Below, piece by piece: positions 37,801-46,465 of a stretch of 64,000 nucleotides of DNA (the stretch's first letter is position 1; each line of letters begins with the position of its first letter). The notes under the pieces were generated by a model. It ran no database searches, was not told the DNA's origin, and saw only the letters and a program-made list of their open reading frames with translations. The position numbers and the translations under genes are program-made. The DNA is from Gallionella sp. Lineage in GTDB: Bacteria > Pseudomonadota > Gammaproteobacteria > Burkholderiales > Gallionellaceae. Where the stretch lies: contig JAHFRA010000001.1 of NCBI GenBank assembly GCA_023259035.1, positions 106,950 through 170,949 on the forward strand. Reading direction: 5' to 3'.

Positions 37801-38902
37801 CGAGGCTTTCCAATTGCAATAAACTGGCGCGTACCTCGCCCTTGGCGGGCTGCCCATTGCCAGGCTTTTCGGCGCGGAAGTAAAAGTCGGTTGGTTGCAA
37901 TTCAACCCCGTTTTGCAGCCGCATCATCAAATGGTTGGTGGAAACCTCCAAGCCACCCGTTACATCCTTCCATGCGGCACGTCCGCGCAGATCAAGCAAT
38001 ACCATTTCCGGCGTATCATCGGCCAGTCTGGTGACAACGTCGCGCAAAGCCAAATCAACAGTGACCTGCTTGACCTTGCCGCTCTCCAAACCCAGCCAAC
38101 CCCTTAGCGCGCCGCGTCCATGACTGAATTCATTGGGCAAATCCAGCCAAGGCCGCCATGCCCTGATATCGGTGTAATCAAGCTGGGTAAACAGCTTTCC
38201 GCGCCATGTGCCCAGGTTGTCAAAGCTTGCTCCATGAAAATCGCCGCGCACATCAAGCGGCGTCGCCAACTCGCTTGGCGGTACAGCGCGCAACGCAAAG
38301 CGATGATCATTAAACAGGCTTTCAATGCGCAAATTCACATTCTTCAACAACAAGGCCGGTGCGGCACGCTGCTCATCAACCCAGACGATAATGGCATCGC
38401 GCACCACCATACGCGGTTGGCGCAGCAACCAATTGGCCAGATCATTATCGCCACCTTGTTTGGAGAGCGGCACACCTCCGATATAAATTCTCCCCTGCAC
38501 ATCACGGCGTATCAGTAACTCCGGCCTATCGACTTCCAGATTGGTCAGCTGAAGTTCTGCGTTAATCAGCGATATCCACGAAATGCTGCTATTGATGCGT
38601 GGCAACACCAAAGCGGGTTGTCGCTGTTCATCCAGGACGTGCACATCGGCAAGACTGAGGCTCGGGCTTAACCCCCGCCAATCCCCCTCTATCTTGCCGA
38701 TGCTTACCGGGCTGCCGATTGCAGCCGCCAGGGAAACGGTGATTTTGTCGTGGTAGCGCTCGATATCGGGCAGCAGCCAATAACGCAGCACGATAATGGT
38801 GAGCGCCGCCAGCACAACTATCGCCGCCGAAGCGGCGACGATCAGCCGGGTCAGCCAGTTAAGGCTGTGCCAGAGTATGCGGACGGGAAGAGAATTCAAC
38901 AT
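34859..38902 (-). CDS. yhdP: YhdP-family AsmA-like envelope protein
   Basis: Large inner-membrane-anchored protein of the bridge-like AsmA family, thought to carry phospholipids to the outer membrane. ATG at 38902 gives MLNSLPVRILWHSLNWLTR; 1347 residues. One N-terminal membrane segment (about 20-45) is followed by a very long beta-rich periplasmic region. The family C-terminal block contains FLKMEPGIGKLLGILSLQALPKR and GSLIINKVFGNPLDKL. A Gly/Ser/Gln-rich linker near residue 900 is less conserved. The end overlaps the amidase start. It diverges from glnE over an 85-base gap. Confidence 0.93.
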   Translation of the reverse strand: MLNSLPVRILWHSLNWLTRLIVAASAAIVVLAALTIIVLRYWLLPDIERYHDKITVSLAAAIGSPVSIGKIEGDWRGLSPSLSLADVHVLDEQRQPALVLPRINSSISWISLINAELQLTNLEVDRPELLIRRDVQGRIYIGGVPLSKQGGDNDLANWLLRQPRMVVRDAIIVWVDEQRAAPALLLKNVNLRIESLFNDHRFALRAVPPSELATPLDVRGDFHGASFDNLGTWRGKLFTQLDYTDIRAWRPWLDLPNEFSHGRGALRGWLGLESGKVKQVTVDLALRDVVTRLADDTPEMVLLDLRGRAAWKDVTGGLEVSTNHLMMRLQNGVELQPTDFYFRAEKPGNGQPAKGEVRASLLQLESLAGLANFLPLEAGLRAKLDAYAPRGKVSGLNAQWHGAIEKPDSYKIRGKFENLAVRKVGEMPGFSGLSVDVDGSDASGSLNIKSHQLSVDASGVMREPLFFTTLTGKAGWRRKSGELSVNVDNIAVVNDDLTGTLHGGYQTQAGTLGVLDLTVNLTRGDVRRAARYTPLIALDKKGSDWLNGAMLAGHTEDFRVRVKGNLSDFPLDGTEDALLEIGGHARDVAMEFDKNWPHIENISGEFWIRGNKMEVKSPSATMLDARLQNLTVTIADLLSDDLPLEIKGNAMGASNTFLQFIQQSPVRGYINGFTDGMNASGNGYLDLFAHIPLLGDKPVKVSGTFRVQDNDINLGESVPLLRNTRGELLFTESGMRANGVLAEILGGAASINMRTAAGGAVHATVKGYSNLDVLRNGEPHPVLNYLHGGAAWDADITVEKKFAQVVVKSSLQGIDSSLPQPFSKRAEEAMPLRVEKKSVADGQDVITAQLGKLLSARLARRDENGVMAIKRGTIRFGGQGKAADSQGKQETPQSAGASSASGKPNGRLPDSDLQESAYPEGAKASAVSLRGKEGVWIVGSLPILSVQGWEGLAVGSGSSTSVIPFTGANLFVEKLTGYGQVINGLSIDAAKRGDGLAVQLSSNALNGEVVWQPRVFDTNGKLSAHLSNLQWLGDEQPAQPSLTAIPDEPELSGKAGQHGKPRSNNLPALDIAIENLQIKGKQIGRFELVGHPDGQDWRLRRLHVTNPDGSLVGDGIWRSGQGNTQTQVNLLLEISDAGKVLARSGYPNTVKNGKGKLVANMEWTGSPDEFNYATLNGTLKLDTSKGQFLKMEPGIGKLLGILSLQALPKRITLDFTDVFSEGFQFDNINGNATIRHGVMDTQDFHIDGSSAKVTMKGSVDLNSETQNLRVRILPTLGDSVSLLGAFAAGPMVGIGSLIINKVFGNPLDKLVSFEYNVGGTWSDPTVIKVGQVPVSQKENNPSKQESK

Positions 38903-38987
38903 CGATAACTTGCGGCGCAATCGCGCCAGAATAAGTGCCCAGGAACTATAATCACGACAACGTGCATTCTAACTTGAAGCATCACCC

Positions 38988-41876
38988 ATGAATACCGCAA
39001 ACTCGCCGCTTGCAACCTTTGACGCGTTGCTGCAAAAAACACAGCACTGCAGTCGCTATGCCAAACATATACTGGAGACAGACCAATCTCTGCTGGATTG
39101 GTTGCGAAAAAATTACACTGCGCCATGCAACCGTGCGGAAATGCTGGCTTTGCTACAACAATCTGCCCCCCCGCCCTCCCCCGATGCCCTGATAGAACAA
39201 CTAGCCATTCCACTAGGTTGCCAAAAGACGTCAACCAAGTGGCTGGTTATCTCCCCAACCCTCTCCAGCGAACGGGAGAGGGAGCAATCGAAAAAAACAA
39301 TTGCCGATTCCTGCGGGAGAGGGGGCAATGGTGTCGCTGATGCGACATTTGCGTTTGGCGATGAGGCCGCGCTGGCACGTGCCGTGCGCAGATTACGCAA
39401 GCAGGTGATGGTCAAGCTGATCCTGCGCGACCTCAACGGGTTGGCCGATTTGAACGAAGTAATGCAAGCCATGACCGCATTGGCAGAAATATGCATACAA
39501 CAGGCACAGCTCTGTTTGATGCGCTCGTTGCAGACACAATTCGGCATCCCGCTGGGAGAGACGAGCGCAACGCCACAAGAATTACTCGTCATCGGCATGG
39601 GAAAACTGGGCGGAGGCGAGTTAAACGTTTCGTCCGATATCGATTTGATTTTCATCTACCCGGAAGATGGTGAAACCAACGGCCCCAGAACTCTAAGCAA
39701 TCACGAGTTCTTTACCCGGCTGGGCCGCCGCCTGATCAGCATCATCAACGAACTCACTGCCGATGGCTATGTGTTCCGCGTGGATATGCGGTTGCGCCCC
39801 TATGGCGACAGCGGCCCGTTGGTGATGAGCTTCGCCGCACTGGAGGAATATCTGATCAGTCAGGGGCGCGAATGGGAACGCTACGCGTGGATCAAGGCGC
39901 GCGTCGTCGCCCCGGCGGGCAACCCGCAGATCGGCGAACTGGCGCAACTCACGCAGCCGTTCATATTCCGCAAATACCTTGACTTCGGCGCGATTGACTC
40001 GATGCGCAAGTTGCACGCGCAAATCCGCCAGGAAGTGAAACGTCGCGACCGCTTCAACAACATCAAACTCGGCCCGGGCGGCATACGCGAGATCGAGTTT
40101 ACCGCACAGGTATTCCAGCTGATACGGGGTGGCCGCGATGCCCAACTGCGCATCCGCCCCACCCGACAAGTGTTGCAGGCGCTCGTTGCTCATCAACAAC
40201 TCAGCGCACCGGTAGTCGCAGACCTTGATGCGGCATACATATTTTTACGCAACCTGGAACACCGGCTGCAATATCTGGATGACCAGCAAACCCAAGAGTT
40301 GCCGGAAAGAACCGAAGACCAGAAAACCATTGCCGATGCCATGGGCTACGCGGATTTCGCCGCGCTGCTGAATCAGCTCGACCGCCATCGCGCGCTGGTC
40401 AGCCAACAATTCGAGCAAATCTTCGGCGAGCAGCAAGAGGCGCAGAACGATACGCAGTTTTGGCACGAAGGCATTACCGATGAAGAATTGAACGCGCGCC
40501 TTGAAAGTTTGGGGTACCGCGCCGCAACCGACAGCACACAGCGCTTACAGCAACTGCTCGCGAGCAATCGCTTTCGGCAATTACCCGATCTCAGCCGGCA
40601 ACGCCTGGACAAACTGATCCCGCAATTTATCACCTTGAGCGCGCCATACAGCGACCCCGATGCAACACTTTCCAGGCTGCTGGCTTTGCTGGAAGCAATC
40701 AGCCGCCGCGCGGCTTATCTCGCCTTTCTGGCAGAATATCCGCAAGCCTTGCAGCGCATGGTCACACTGGTCGGCGCCAGCAGCTGGGCAAGCGAATACC
40801 TGACGCAACACCCGGCGCTGCTCGACGAGCTGCTGGATACGCGCGAGATATATCAACCGCCGGACTGGTCACGGATTGATCTCGATTTGCAAAACCGGCT
40901 TGCTGATTGCGCCGGCGACACCGAACGCCAGATGGATGTGCTGCGCCATGTCCAGCAGGAACAGATTTTTCACTTGCTGGCAATGGATTTGCAAGGCCTG
41001 CTGCCGCTGGAAAAACTCAGCGATCACTTGAGCGACCTGGCCGACATGATCCTGCGCCACATGCTGGCGCTATGCTGGAACACAGCGCGCAAACGGCATC
41101 GCGAAAATGCGAAGTTCGCCATCATCGCGTATGGCAAATTGGGCGGCAAAGAGCTGGGCTACGCATCCGACCTCGACCTGATTTTTCTTTACGATGACGA
41201 CCATCCCGATGCGCAGGAGATTTACGCGCGGCTCGGGCAACGCATCAATGCCATGCTCGGCAGCTACACCTCATCCGGCCGTTTGTATGAGACCGATTTG
41301 CGCCTGCGACCGAACGGCGCGAGCGGCCTGCTGGTGAGTTCTATCGAGGCATTTGCCGAATATCAACGCAGCCAGGCCTGGGTTTGGGAACACCAGGCGC
41401 TGACGCGCGCGCGCTTTAGTGCCGGTGACCCTCAGGTCGGCGCAGCGTTTGAAAGCATACGCCGACAGGTACTTTGCCAGCCGCGCGACCCGATGACACT
41501 GCGCAAAGAAATTGTGGAGATGCGCCAGAAAATGCATGAAGGGCATCCCAACGACAGCAACCTTTTCGACATCAAGCACGACCGGGGTGGCATGGTGGAC
41601 ATCGAATTCATCGTGCAATACATCGTGCTGGCCTATGCGCATCAACACCCGCAACTGACGGCAAATGTAGGCAATCTGGCGTTACTGAAAATGGCTGCCG
41701 AGTTTGGTTTGATCGGCACCGGCCTTGCCGAGCAGATCCGCACCCTGTATCGCACCTTGCGCCAAACGCAGCACCGCATGCGGCTTAACAACCTGTCAAC
41801 ATGCCGCGTGCCGCACGGGGAAATCGACACGCGCGCAAGCCGGCTGTTGTGGGCAGAATTGTTTGGGGATCGTTAA
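38988..41876 (+). CDS. glnE: Bifunctional glutamine synthetase adenylyltransferase / adenylyl-removing enzyme
   Basis: Controls glutamine synthetase by adding or removing AMP in response to PII and glutamine. The 962 residues hold two nucleotidyltransferase domains: N-terminal deadenylylase (GMGKLGGGELNVSSDIDLIFIY) and C-terminal adenylylase (YGKLGGKELGYASDLDLIFLYDDDH), with the helical domain between. Residues about 79-112, before DEAALARAVRRLRKQVM, are unlike the family and are encoded by an inserted palindromic repeat (39251-39327) that keeps the frame. The rest looks intact, so the enzyme is probably functional. Transcribed alone, divergent from yhdP. Confidence 0.95.
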   Translation: MNTANSPLATFDALLQKTQHCSRYAKHILETDQSLLDWLRKNYTAPCNRAEMLALLQQSAPPPSPDALIEQLAIPLGCQKTSTKWLVISPTLSSEREREQSKKTIADSCGRGGNGVADATFAFGDEAALARAVRRLRKQVMVKLILRDLNGLADLNEVMQAMTALAEICIQQAQLCLMRSLQTQFGIPLGETSATPQELLVIGMGKLGGGELNVSSDIDLIFIYPEDGETNGPRTLSNHEFFTRLGRRLISIINELTADGYVFRVDMRLRPYGDSGPLVMSFAALEEYLISQGREWERYAWIKARVVAPAGNPQIGELAQLTQPFIFRKYLDFGAIDSMRKLHAQIRQEVKRRDRFNNIKLGPGGIREIEFTAQVFQLIRGGRDAQLRIRPTRQVLQALVAHQQLSAPVVADLDAAYIFLRNLEHRLQYLDDQQTQELPERTEDQKTIADAMGYADFAALLNQLDRHRALVSQQFEQIFGEQQEAQNDTQFWHEGITDEELNARLESLGYRAATDSTQRLQQLLASNRFRQLPDLSRQRLDKLIPQFITLSAPYSDPDATLSRLLALLEAISRRAAYLAFLAEYPQALQRMVTLVGASSWASEYLTQHPALLDELLDTREIYQPPDWSRIDLDLQNRLADCAGDTERQMDVLRHVQQEQIFHLLAMDLQGLLPLEKLSDHLSDLADMILRHMLALCWNTARKRHRENAKFAIIAYGKLGGKELGYASDLDLIFLYDDDHPDAQEIYARLGQRINAMLGSYTSSGRLYETDLRLRPNGASGLLVSSIEAFAEYQRSQAWVWEHQALTRARFSAGDPQVGAAFESIRRQVLCQPRDPMTLRKEIVEMRQKMHEGHPNDSNLFDIKHDRGGMVDIEFIVQYIVLAYAHQHPQLTANVGNLALLKMAAEFGLIGTGLAEQIRTLYRTLRQTQHRMRLNNLSTCRVPHGEIDTRASRLLWAELFGDR
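39251..39327 (+). repeat. Palindromic CCCTCTCC/GGGAGAGGG repeat inside glnE
   Basis: CCCTCTCC (39259-39266) pairs with GGAGAGGG (39275-39282), and a further GGGAGAGGGGG lies at 39315-39325. Its translation, SPTLSSERERE, is the peptide that this common proteobacterial intergenic repeat gives when read through. It lies within the N-terminal region of glnE in frame, without a stop. Confidence 0.75.
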
Positions 41877-41926
41877 TACGGTTTATCGGATTTAACCTCG
41901 GCGGACGCAATTTGATCTAATGGCGG

Positions 41927-44900
41927 TTAAGCAGGAATATGCAATAGATGGGCCGCTTCCCGAAGATCGGGGGTATCGAAACCCTCGGTGAACCCGTTAT
42001 AAATTTTCTCAAGCACACGCCGCACGTCCTCTTGCTTGCCCTGCTGCTGCCACAACCGCGCCATGCTCATGGCCGCCCGCAGTTCCAGAGATTTCGCATG
42101 TTGTACGCGGCTGATGGCGAGTGCACGGTTGAAACAGGATTCTGCTTGCGCCGCGTTGGACGGCGAAAGTGCCAGCAGGCAGACCCCCTCGAGGCGATGA
42201 AGCTCGGCCGTGAAATGGCCATCTCCGGTTCTGACCGCATCGGCCTGCGCTTCCGCAATCAAATCGAGTGCATCATCATACATTTTCAGATGCACATAGG
42301 CTTCAGCCAAGGCGGACAGAAATACCACCGAGATGCCGCCTACCGCCGCGCTCATCCCGGCTATGCCAGCCTTGAGTTCGGCGACACCCCCACTCTGCCC
42401 GTGCATGACAAGCGCCCAGCCGCGCGTCATTTCTCCCGCAGCCAGCCAGACGGAAAAGCCCTGTTGCTGTGAAACAGCAATAGTCTCTGCGGACAGGAGT
42501 AAGGTTTCTGAGCGCTTGTTCAACCAGCGATGCAGTACGGAAGCAAAGCAGAGCACCAACGCGAGCGTATGGGGATGTTCCAGTTTTCGCGCCTGTCCGA
42601 GCATCTGTTCGCAAACCTGTTGCGCCCGATCCGGGTAGCCGAGAAAATAAAGCGACCAAGCTAAATATGCCGCGCAGGACACGGACAAGTCTTCGTTGTA
42701 TCGCTCCAACAGCGCCTGATGCTGCTCCGGACGATAAAGCGCGATTGCCTGTTCGGTGTGAACGCGCGTGGTTGCGAAATCACCCAGCCAGAAAGCCGCA
42801 TTGGCTACTGCATAGTGAGCTGCCTGCTTTCTTAGCGGGTCGCCGTGCGTCATGTCTAACAACCGCATCGCGGCTTCTGGCACGCCACGGGAACCGACAC
42901 CCGCAATGGTGTTCATCAAAAGCGCCCATTTCGCCAGAAACAAGTCCGGACTATCTCCCACCAGCCCGCTCAAAACAGAAATGCGCGCGTTAGCCTGTGT
43001 GGCTTCCTTTGAACCGTAGCCTTTTGCGGCATACAACACAGGACAGATGCTGACCAGTATTTTGAATTCGGTCCGATCCCTGTCCTGATCAGCAGGCAAA
43101 GTCATCAATAGTTGCATACCGGAATTGAAATGCCCTATCGCTTCAAGATTAGCCGAATTCAATGCGGCACGCTGCCCGGCCTTGATCCAGTATTCGATGG
43201 ACTGCCGTGTTTCACCGGCGGAAGACAAGTGCTGCGCCAGAAGTTCAGGCCGGGTTGCCACGACTTTGGGAAAATCGTTTTGCAGCGCTTGCGCTATGCG
43301 CCGGTGCGCAGCCTGCCGGTCAGCCTTGGATTGGGATTGGTAGGCGGCCTCCTGAATCAAGGCGTGTTTGAATTGACGGGCTGTTTCGTTCACCTTGAAT
43401 ATCAATCCGGCATCCTGCAATGCGCTCAATGCCCGCGTCAGTGCGGCGTGGTCATATGGGAAAACCTTGCGCAGCAAATCCAGATCAAACTCGCGCCCGA
43501 GTGTGGCGGCAAGCTGTGCGGTGTATTTCGCCTCACCCATGCTATCCATGCGCGCGGTCAGAAGATCGTGCAGCGTGGCCGGAATATTTGCCTGATTATC
43601 CAGGGTGGAAATTTTCGCCATCTCTTCGACAAACAGCGGTATCCCATCGGCGCGCTCCACGATGCGGCAGAGGGTCTCTGCCGGAATATCCTTGCTTATC
43701 GAAGCGACCATTTGCGCCGCCTCTTCATTGACAAGAGGCGCAAGCGCCAGCGTTGAACCGATGCCTTCCTTCCAGGGCGGAACAAACTCAGTTCGAGCAG
43801 TGAATACCGCGAGAATAGCCCTCCTGTCTGTTTGCCCGGCGAACAGGGTCAGCAATTCCAGCGTGGAAGGATCGACCCAGTGCAAGTCTTCCACGATGAG
43901 CAACACCGGTTGCTGTGCCGCCAGTGCCTGCAACAGTTCAAGCAGGATGGCGATGGTCCGCTCTTTCTGCTTTTGCGGCGGCAAACTGGCTGCAGTGAAA
44001 TGGCCGCCGAGAGGCAGAGAAAGGAGAAGCGCAAGCTGGGGAACGGCGTCTTGCGCCAACCCCGGGTAATGCGCTTCGAAAAACTTCGCCAGCTTGCCAA
44101 GCTTTGCCTCGGGTGTGTCACCGTGCTCGAAGCCAAACAGGCCTTCGAGCATTGCGATAAGCGGATAAAAAGGCGATTGGCTGAATTCCGGAAAACAGCG
44201 CAGCTCGCGTATAGCGTGCGGCTGGCCAGCCAGCCGCTGTTTCAGGGTATGCGGCAGTCGGGATTTGCCGATGCCCGCTTCGCCCTGTATCAGCACTACA
44301 TGGCGCGAACCTTGCGCGGCCTTTTCCCACAACCCCATCAGCTTGTTGATTTCGGTTTTGCGCCCGGCCAATGGAGTTAGCTGAGCTACCGCTTCCAGGC
44401 GATTGTGCGCGCCGCTTTCCCTCTCTACCCTGAATATTTCCAGGGGTTGCGCGATGCCGGGCAAGGATTGAACGCCGAGGCTGATGCAATCGAAATACCC
44501 GGCCACAATGCCGCGCGTCTCCTGGCTGATCACCACCTCGCCATGAACTGCGCTATGGCGTAACTGGATGGCGAGACAGGAAGTTCTGCCGGAGGTATCC
44601 GGCATGGATGGTTCACCGCCAGCGATAATAAGTCCGGTATGCACGCCTGCGCGAATTTCGATGCCGTGGGCGGCTTCACGTGTGGCGGCCAAAGCTGCCT
44701 GCACGGCATGGCGGGCAGCGTATTCGTGGGCTTGCGGATAACCGAAATAGGCCAGCAAGCCGCCGCCATACGCTTGCACGATATGCCCTGAGAGCTGCCG
44801 GATGATTGCCATGCAGCGCGCCTGGGGGGTGCGCAGCAGCGCCATTGCCTCCTCGGGATCGTCAATCGCGGCAAGGGTCAATTCACAGTAAAGCACAGTC

Positions 44901-45763
44901 ACTTGGCGCCGCTCCGTTATCGGCGGATGAAGAATCGTTGCCGGGGATTGGCCCGCTGCGCCGGGATGTTCGGGCCGCCACTCACCTCGCCGGATGCTCT
45001 CCGCCAAGTCCCGCGTTTCCTCGTTGGGCAACACCCCCAATTCCTTTTCCAGCATCCGGCAACCGAAGTCATATTGGCCGAGGGCCGCACTGCTCTGACC
45101 GTTCAGCGCGTATAACCGCATTGCGCGGCGATGACCATCCTCGTCCCACGGTTCCAGTTCCGTATAGCGCAGAGCAAACGGCAGAGCCCTCCCATAGCTG
45201 CCAGCCTGCTCGTGGCAATTCGACAGGCGTTCCAGCAAGGCGAGGGTGCGGCGGTGCAGCGCTTCGCGTTGTGTCTGGAGCCAGTCCTCGAAATCCGGGC
45301 AATCTGGCAGCGAGAATCCCGCCATGAATTTGCCGCGATAAAGCCCCGCCATGCGTTCCATTTGCGCGATGCAGGGGTTGCAGTGAGCCGGGTTGGGGGC
45401 GGCTATGCAGGAAGGTGCGGCGGCGGTAAATTCCAGCGTGTCGATATAGATATCCGGAATGAAACGGATGGTGCTCTTGCCGGCAGAGAATAAGGCTTTG
45501 CCAGATGGCAATTCCAGCACCCGGCGTAAATCAGACAAAGTCCGGCGCAGATTGCCTCGCGCAGTTACCGGGTCGCTGCCGCTCCACAATAGCTCGGCCA
45601 AAGCTTCCCGTTTGTGATCCTGCTCCCGTTCCATGGCAAGGTAGGCGAGCAGCGCGCGCATCCTGTTATAAGACACCCCGACAATGGGGCGACCATTCAG
45701 TCGAACATCGAAGCCACCCAGCAATATAAGTTCGAAGCTATGATCAAGGGAGAGTGAGTGCAT
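41927..45763 (-). CDS. SARP-type regulator with degenerate cyclase, ATPase and TPR domains
   Basis: A 1278-residue signalling protein. Residues about 10-105 are an OmpR-like winged helix (LLGGFDVRLNGRPI, LAELLWSG, RRTLSDLRRVL), followed by a BTAD helical domain to about 265. Residues 285-450 resemble a class III nucleotide cyclase (TVLYCELT, YGGGLLAYFGYPQAHEYAARHA). The metal Asp residues are replaced by Glu294 and Gly334, so catalysis is unlikely. An NTPase module follows, with Walker A GEAGIGKS and Walker B LLIVEDLHWVDPS, then TPR-like helices to the end. Divergent from the haemerythrin/HD-GYP genes, which it may control. The ligand is unknown. Confidence 0.85.
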   Translation of the reverse strand: MHSLSLDHSFELILLGGFDVRLNGRPIVGVSYNRMRALLAYLAMEREQDHKREALAELLWSGSDPVTARGNLRRTLSDLRRVLELPSGKALFSAGKSTIRFIPDIYIDTLEFTAAAPSCIAAPNPAHCNPCIAQMERMAGLYRGKFMAGFSLPDCPDFEDWLQTQREALHRRTLALLERLSNCHEQAGSYGRALPFALRYTELEPWDEDGHRRAMRLYALNGQSSAALGQYDFGCRMLEKELGVLPNEETRDLAESIRRGEWRPEHPGAAGQSPATILHPPITERRQVTVLYCELTLAAIDDPEEAMALLRTPQARCMAIIRQLSGHIVQAYGGGLLAYFGYPQAHEYAARHAVQAALAATREAAHGIEIRAGVHTGLIIAGGEPSMPDTSGRTSCLAIQLRHSAVHGEVVISQETRGIVAGYFDCISLGVQSLPGIAQPLEIFRVERESGAHNRLEAVAQLTPLAGRKTEINKLMGLWEKAAQGSRHVVLIQGEAGIGKSRLPHTLKQRLAGQPHAIRELRCFPEFSQSPFYPLIAMLEGLFGFEHGDTPEAKLGKLAKFFEAHYPGLAQDAVPQLALLLSLPLGGHFTAASLPPQKQKERTIAILLELLQALAAQQPVLLIVEDLHWVDPSTLELLTLFAGQTDRRAILAVFTARTEFVPPWKEGIGSTLALAPLVNEEAAQMVASISKDIPAETLCRIVERADGIPLFVEEMAKISTLDNQANIPATLHDLLTARMDSMGEAKYTAQLAATLGREFDLDLLRKVFPYDHAALTRALSALQDAGLIFKVNETARQFKHALIQEAAYQSQSKADRQAAHRRIAQALQNDFPKVVATRPELLAQHLSSAGETRQSIEYWIKAGQRAALNSANLEAIGHFNSGMQLLMTLPADQDRDRTEFKILVSICPVLYAAKGYGSKEATQANARISVLSGLVGDSPDLFLAKWALLMNTIAGVGSRGVPEAAMRLLDMTHGDPLRKQAAHYAVANAAFWLGDFATTRVHTEQAIALYRPEQHQALLERYNEDLSVSCAAYLAWSLYFLGYPDRAQQVCEQMLGQARKLEHPHTLALVLCFASVLHRWLNKRSETLLLSAETIAVSQQQGFSVWLAAGEMTRGWALVMHGQSGGVAELKAGIAGMSAAVGGISVVFLSALAEAYVHLKMYDDALDLIAEAQADAVRTGDGHFTAELHRLEGVCLLALSPSNAAQAESCFNRALAISRVQHAKSLELRAAMSMARLWQQQGKQEDVRRVLEKIYNGFTEGFDTPDLREAAHLLHIPA

Positions 45764-45803
45764 GAACGATTAGTGAACGGTGGCCTTGTATGATGCAAAC
45801 AAT

Positions 45804-45843
45804 GTTAATTGTCCCAGACAGAAGTTAATTGTCCCAGACAGAA
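45804..45843. promoter_or_regulatory. Two tandem 20-base repeats with TGTC-N3-GACA core
   Basis: GTTAATTGTCCCAGACAGAA occurs twice with no gap (45804-45823 and 45824-45843). Each unit has the inverted repeat TGTC-CCA-GACA. A 20-base period puts the two palindromes on the same face of the helix. They lie in the divergent gap between the SARP regulator (start 45763) and the haemerythrin gene (start 45922). Remains of an insertion sequence end are an alternative reading. Confidence 0.5.
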
Positions 45844-45921
45844 AAATTGAACCTTGGTTCAAATATAAATCTTTCGAGTAAGGGGAGTAACTTTAGCACC
45901 AAGTTGGCGGGGGTGTTTATT

Positions 45922-46401
45922 ATGGGCTCAGCATGGAAAAACAAGTGGAGCGTCGGAAATGCAATAATCGACGCGGAGCACAGAAATTTGCTGGATATGG
46001 CCTACAACATAGAGGCCATGATTAAAGAAGGGAATATTTCAGCCATATCGCATGAACTTGAGCAGTTTGAACGTTGGCTATGCGATCATTTTGAAAACGA
46101 GGAAGAAATTGCGCTGGCGGTCAATTTCGATTTTTACAAAAACGGCTTGGCGCATCAAAATTTGCTGAATGAATTTCAGCTCATGAAGGGCGAGTTGATG
46201 TCGAACAACGACATGCTGTCTAAATACGCGTTAAAGCATTACTCTCATTTTCTGGATGAGTGGTTGATCGCCCACATCCTGAATGAAGACATGCTGATGA
46301 AGCCGCTATTGCAGGCTCATTCTTATAATTTCGTTCCCGACCACAAGACGAAATCTGAAGCGCCCCTGGCAACCCGGGCCTGGAATGATCGTTTCAGATG
46401 A
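45922..46401 (+). CDS. Haemerythrin-like protein with one altered iron ligand
   Basis: Four-helix di-iron protein of the bacteriohaemerythrin family. The ATG at 45922 gives the typical start MGSAWKNKWSVGNAIIDAEH; the frame is open for 31 more codons upstream, but these look unrelated. Ligand positions are His20, His56, Glu60, His78, His118 and Asp123. The expected third-helix His (first of HxxxH) is Asn74, so one of the seven ligands is missing and oxygen binding may be weak or altered. The C-terminal 25 or so residues are an extension. Followed closely by the HD-GYP-haemerythrin gene. Confidence 0.88.
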   Translation: MGSAWKNKWSVGNAIIDAEHRNLLDMAYNIEAMIKEGNISAISHELEQFERWLCDHFENEEEIALAVNFDFYKNGLAHQNLLNEFQLMKGELMSNNDMLSKYALKHYSHFLDEWLIAHILNEDMLMKPLLQAHSYNFVPDHKTKSEAPLATRAWNDRFR

Positions 46402-46465
46402 GCGAACGCAGCATTTGCATTCCTGCTTGCGTTATCGAAACCTCCAGGATTATCAGGTCTCTTCC

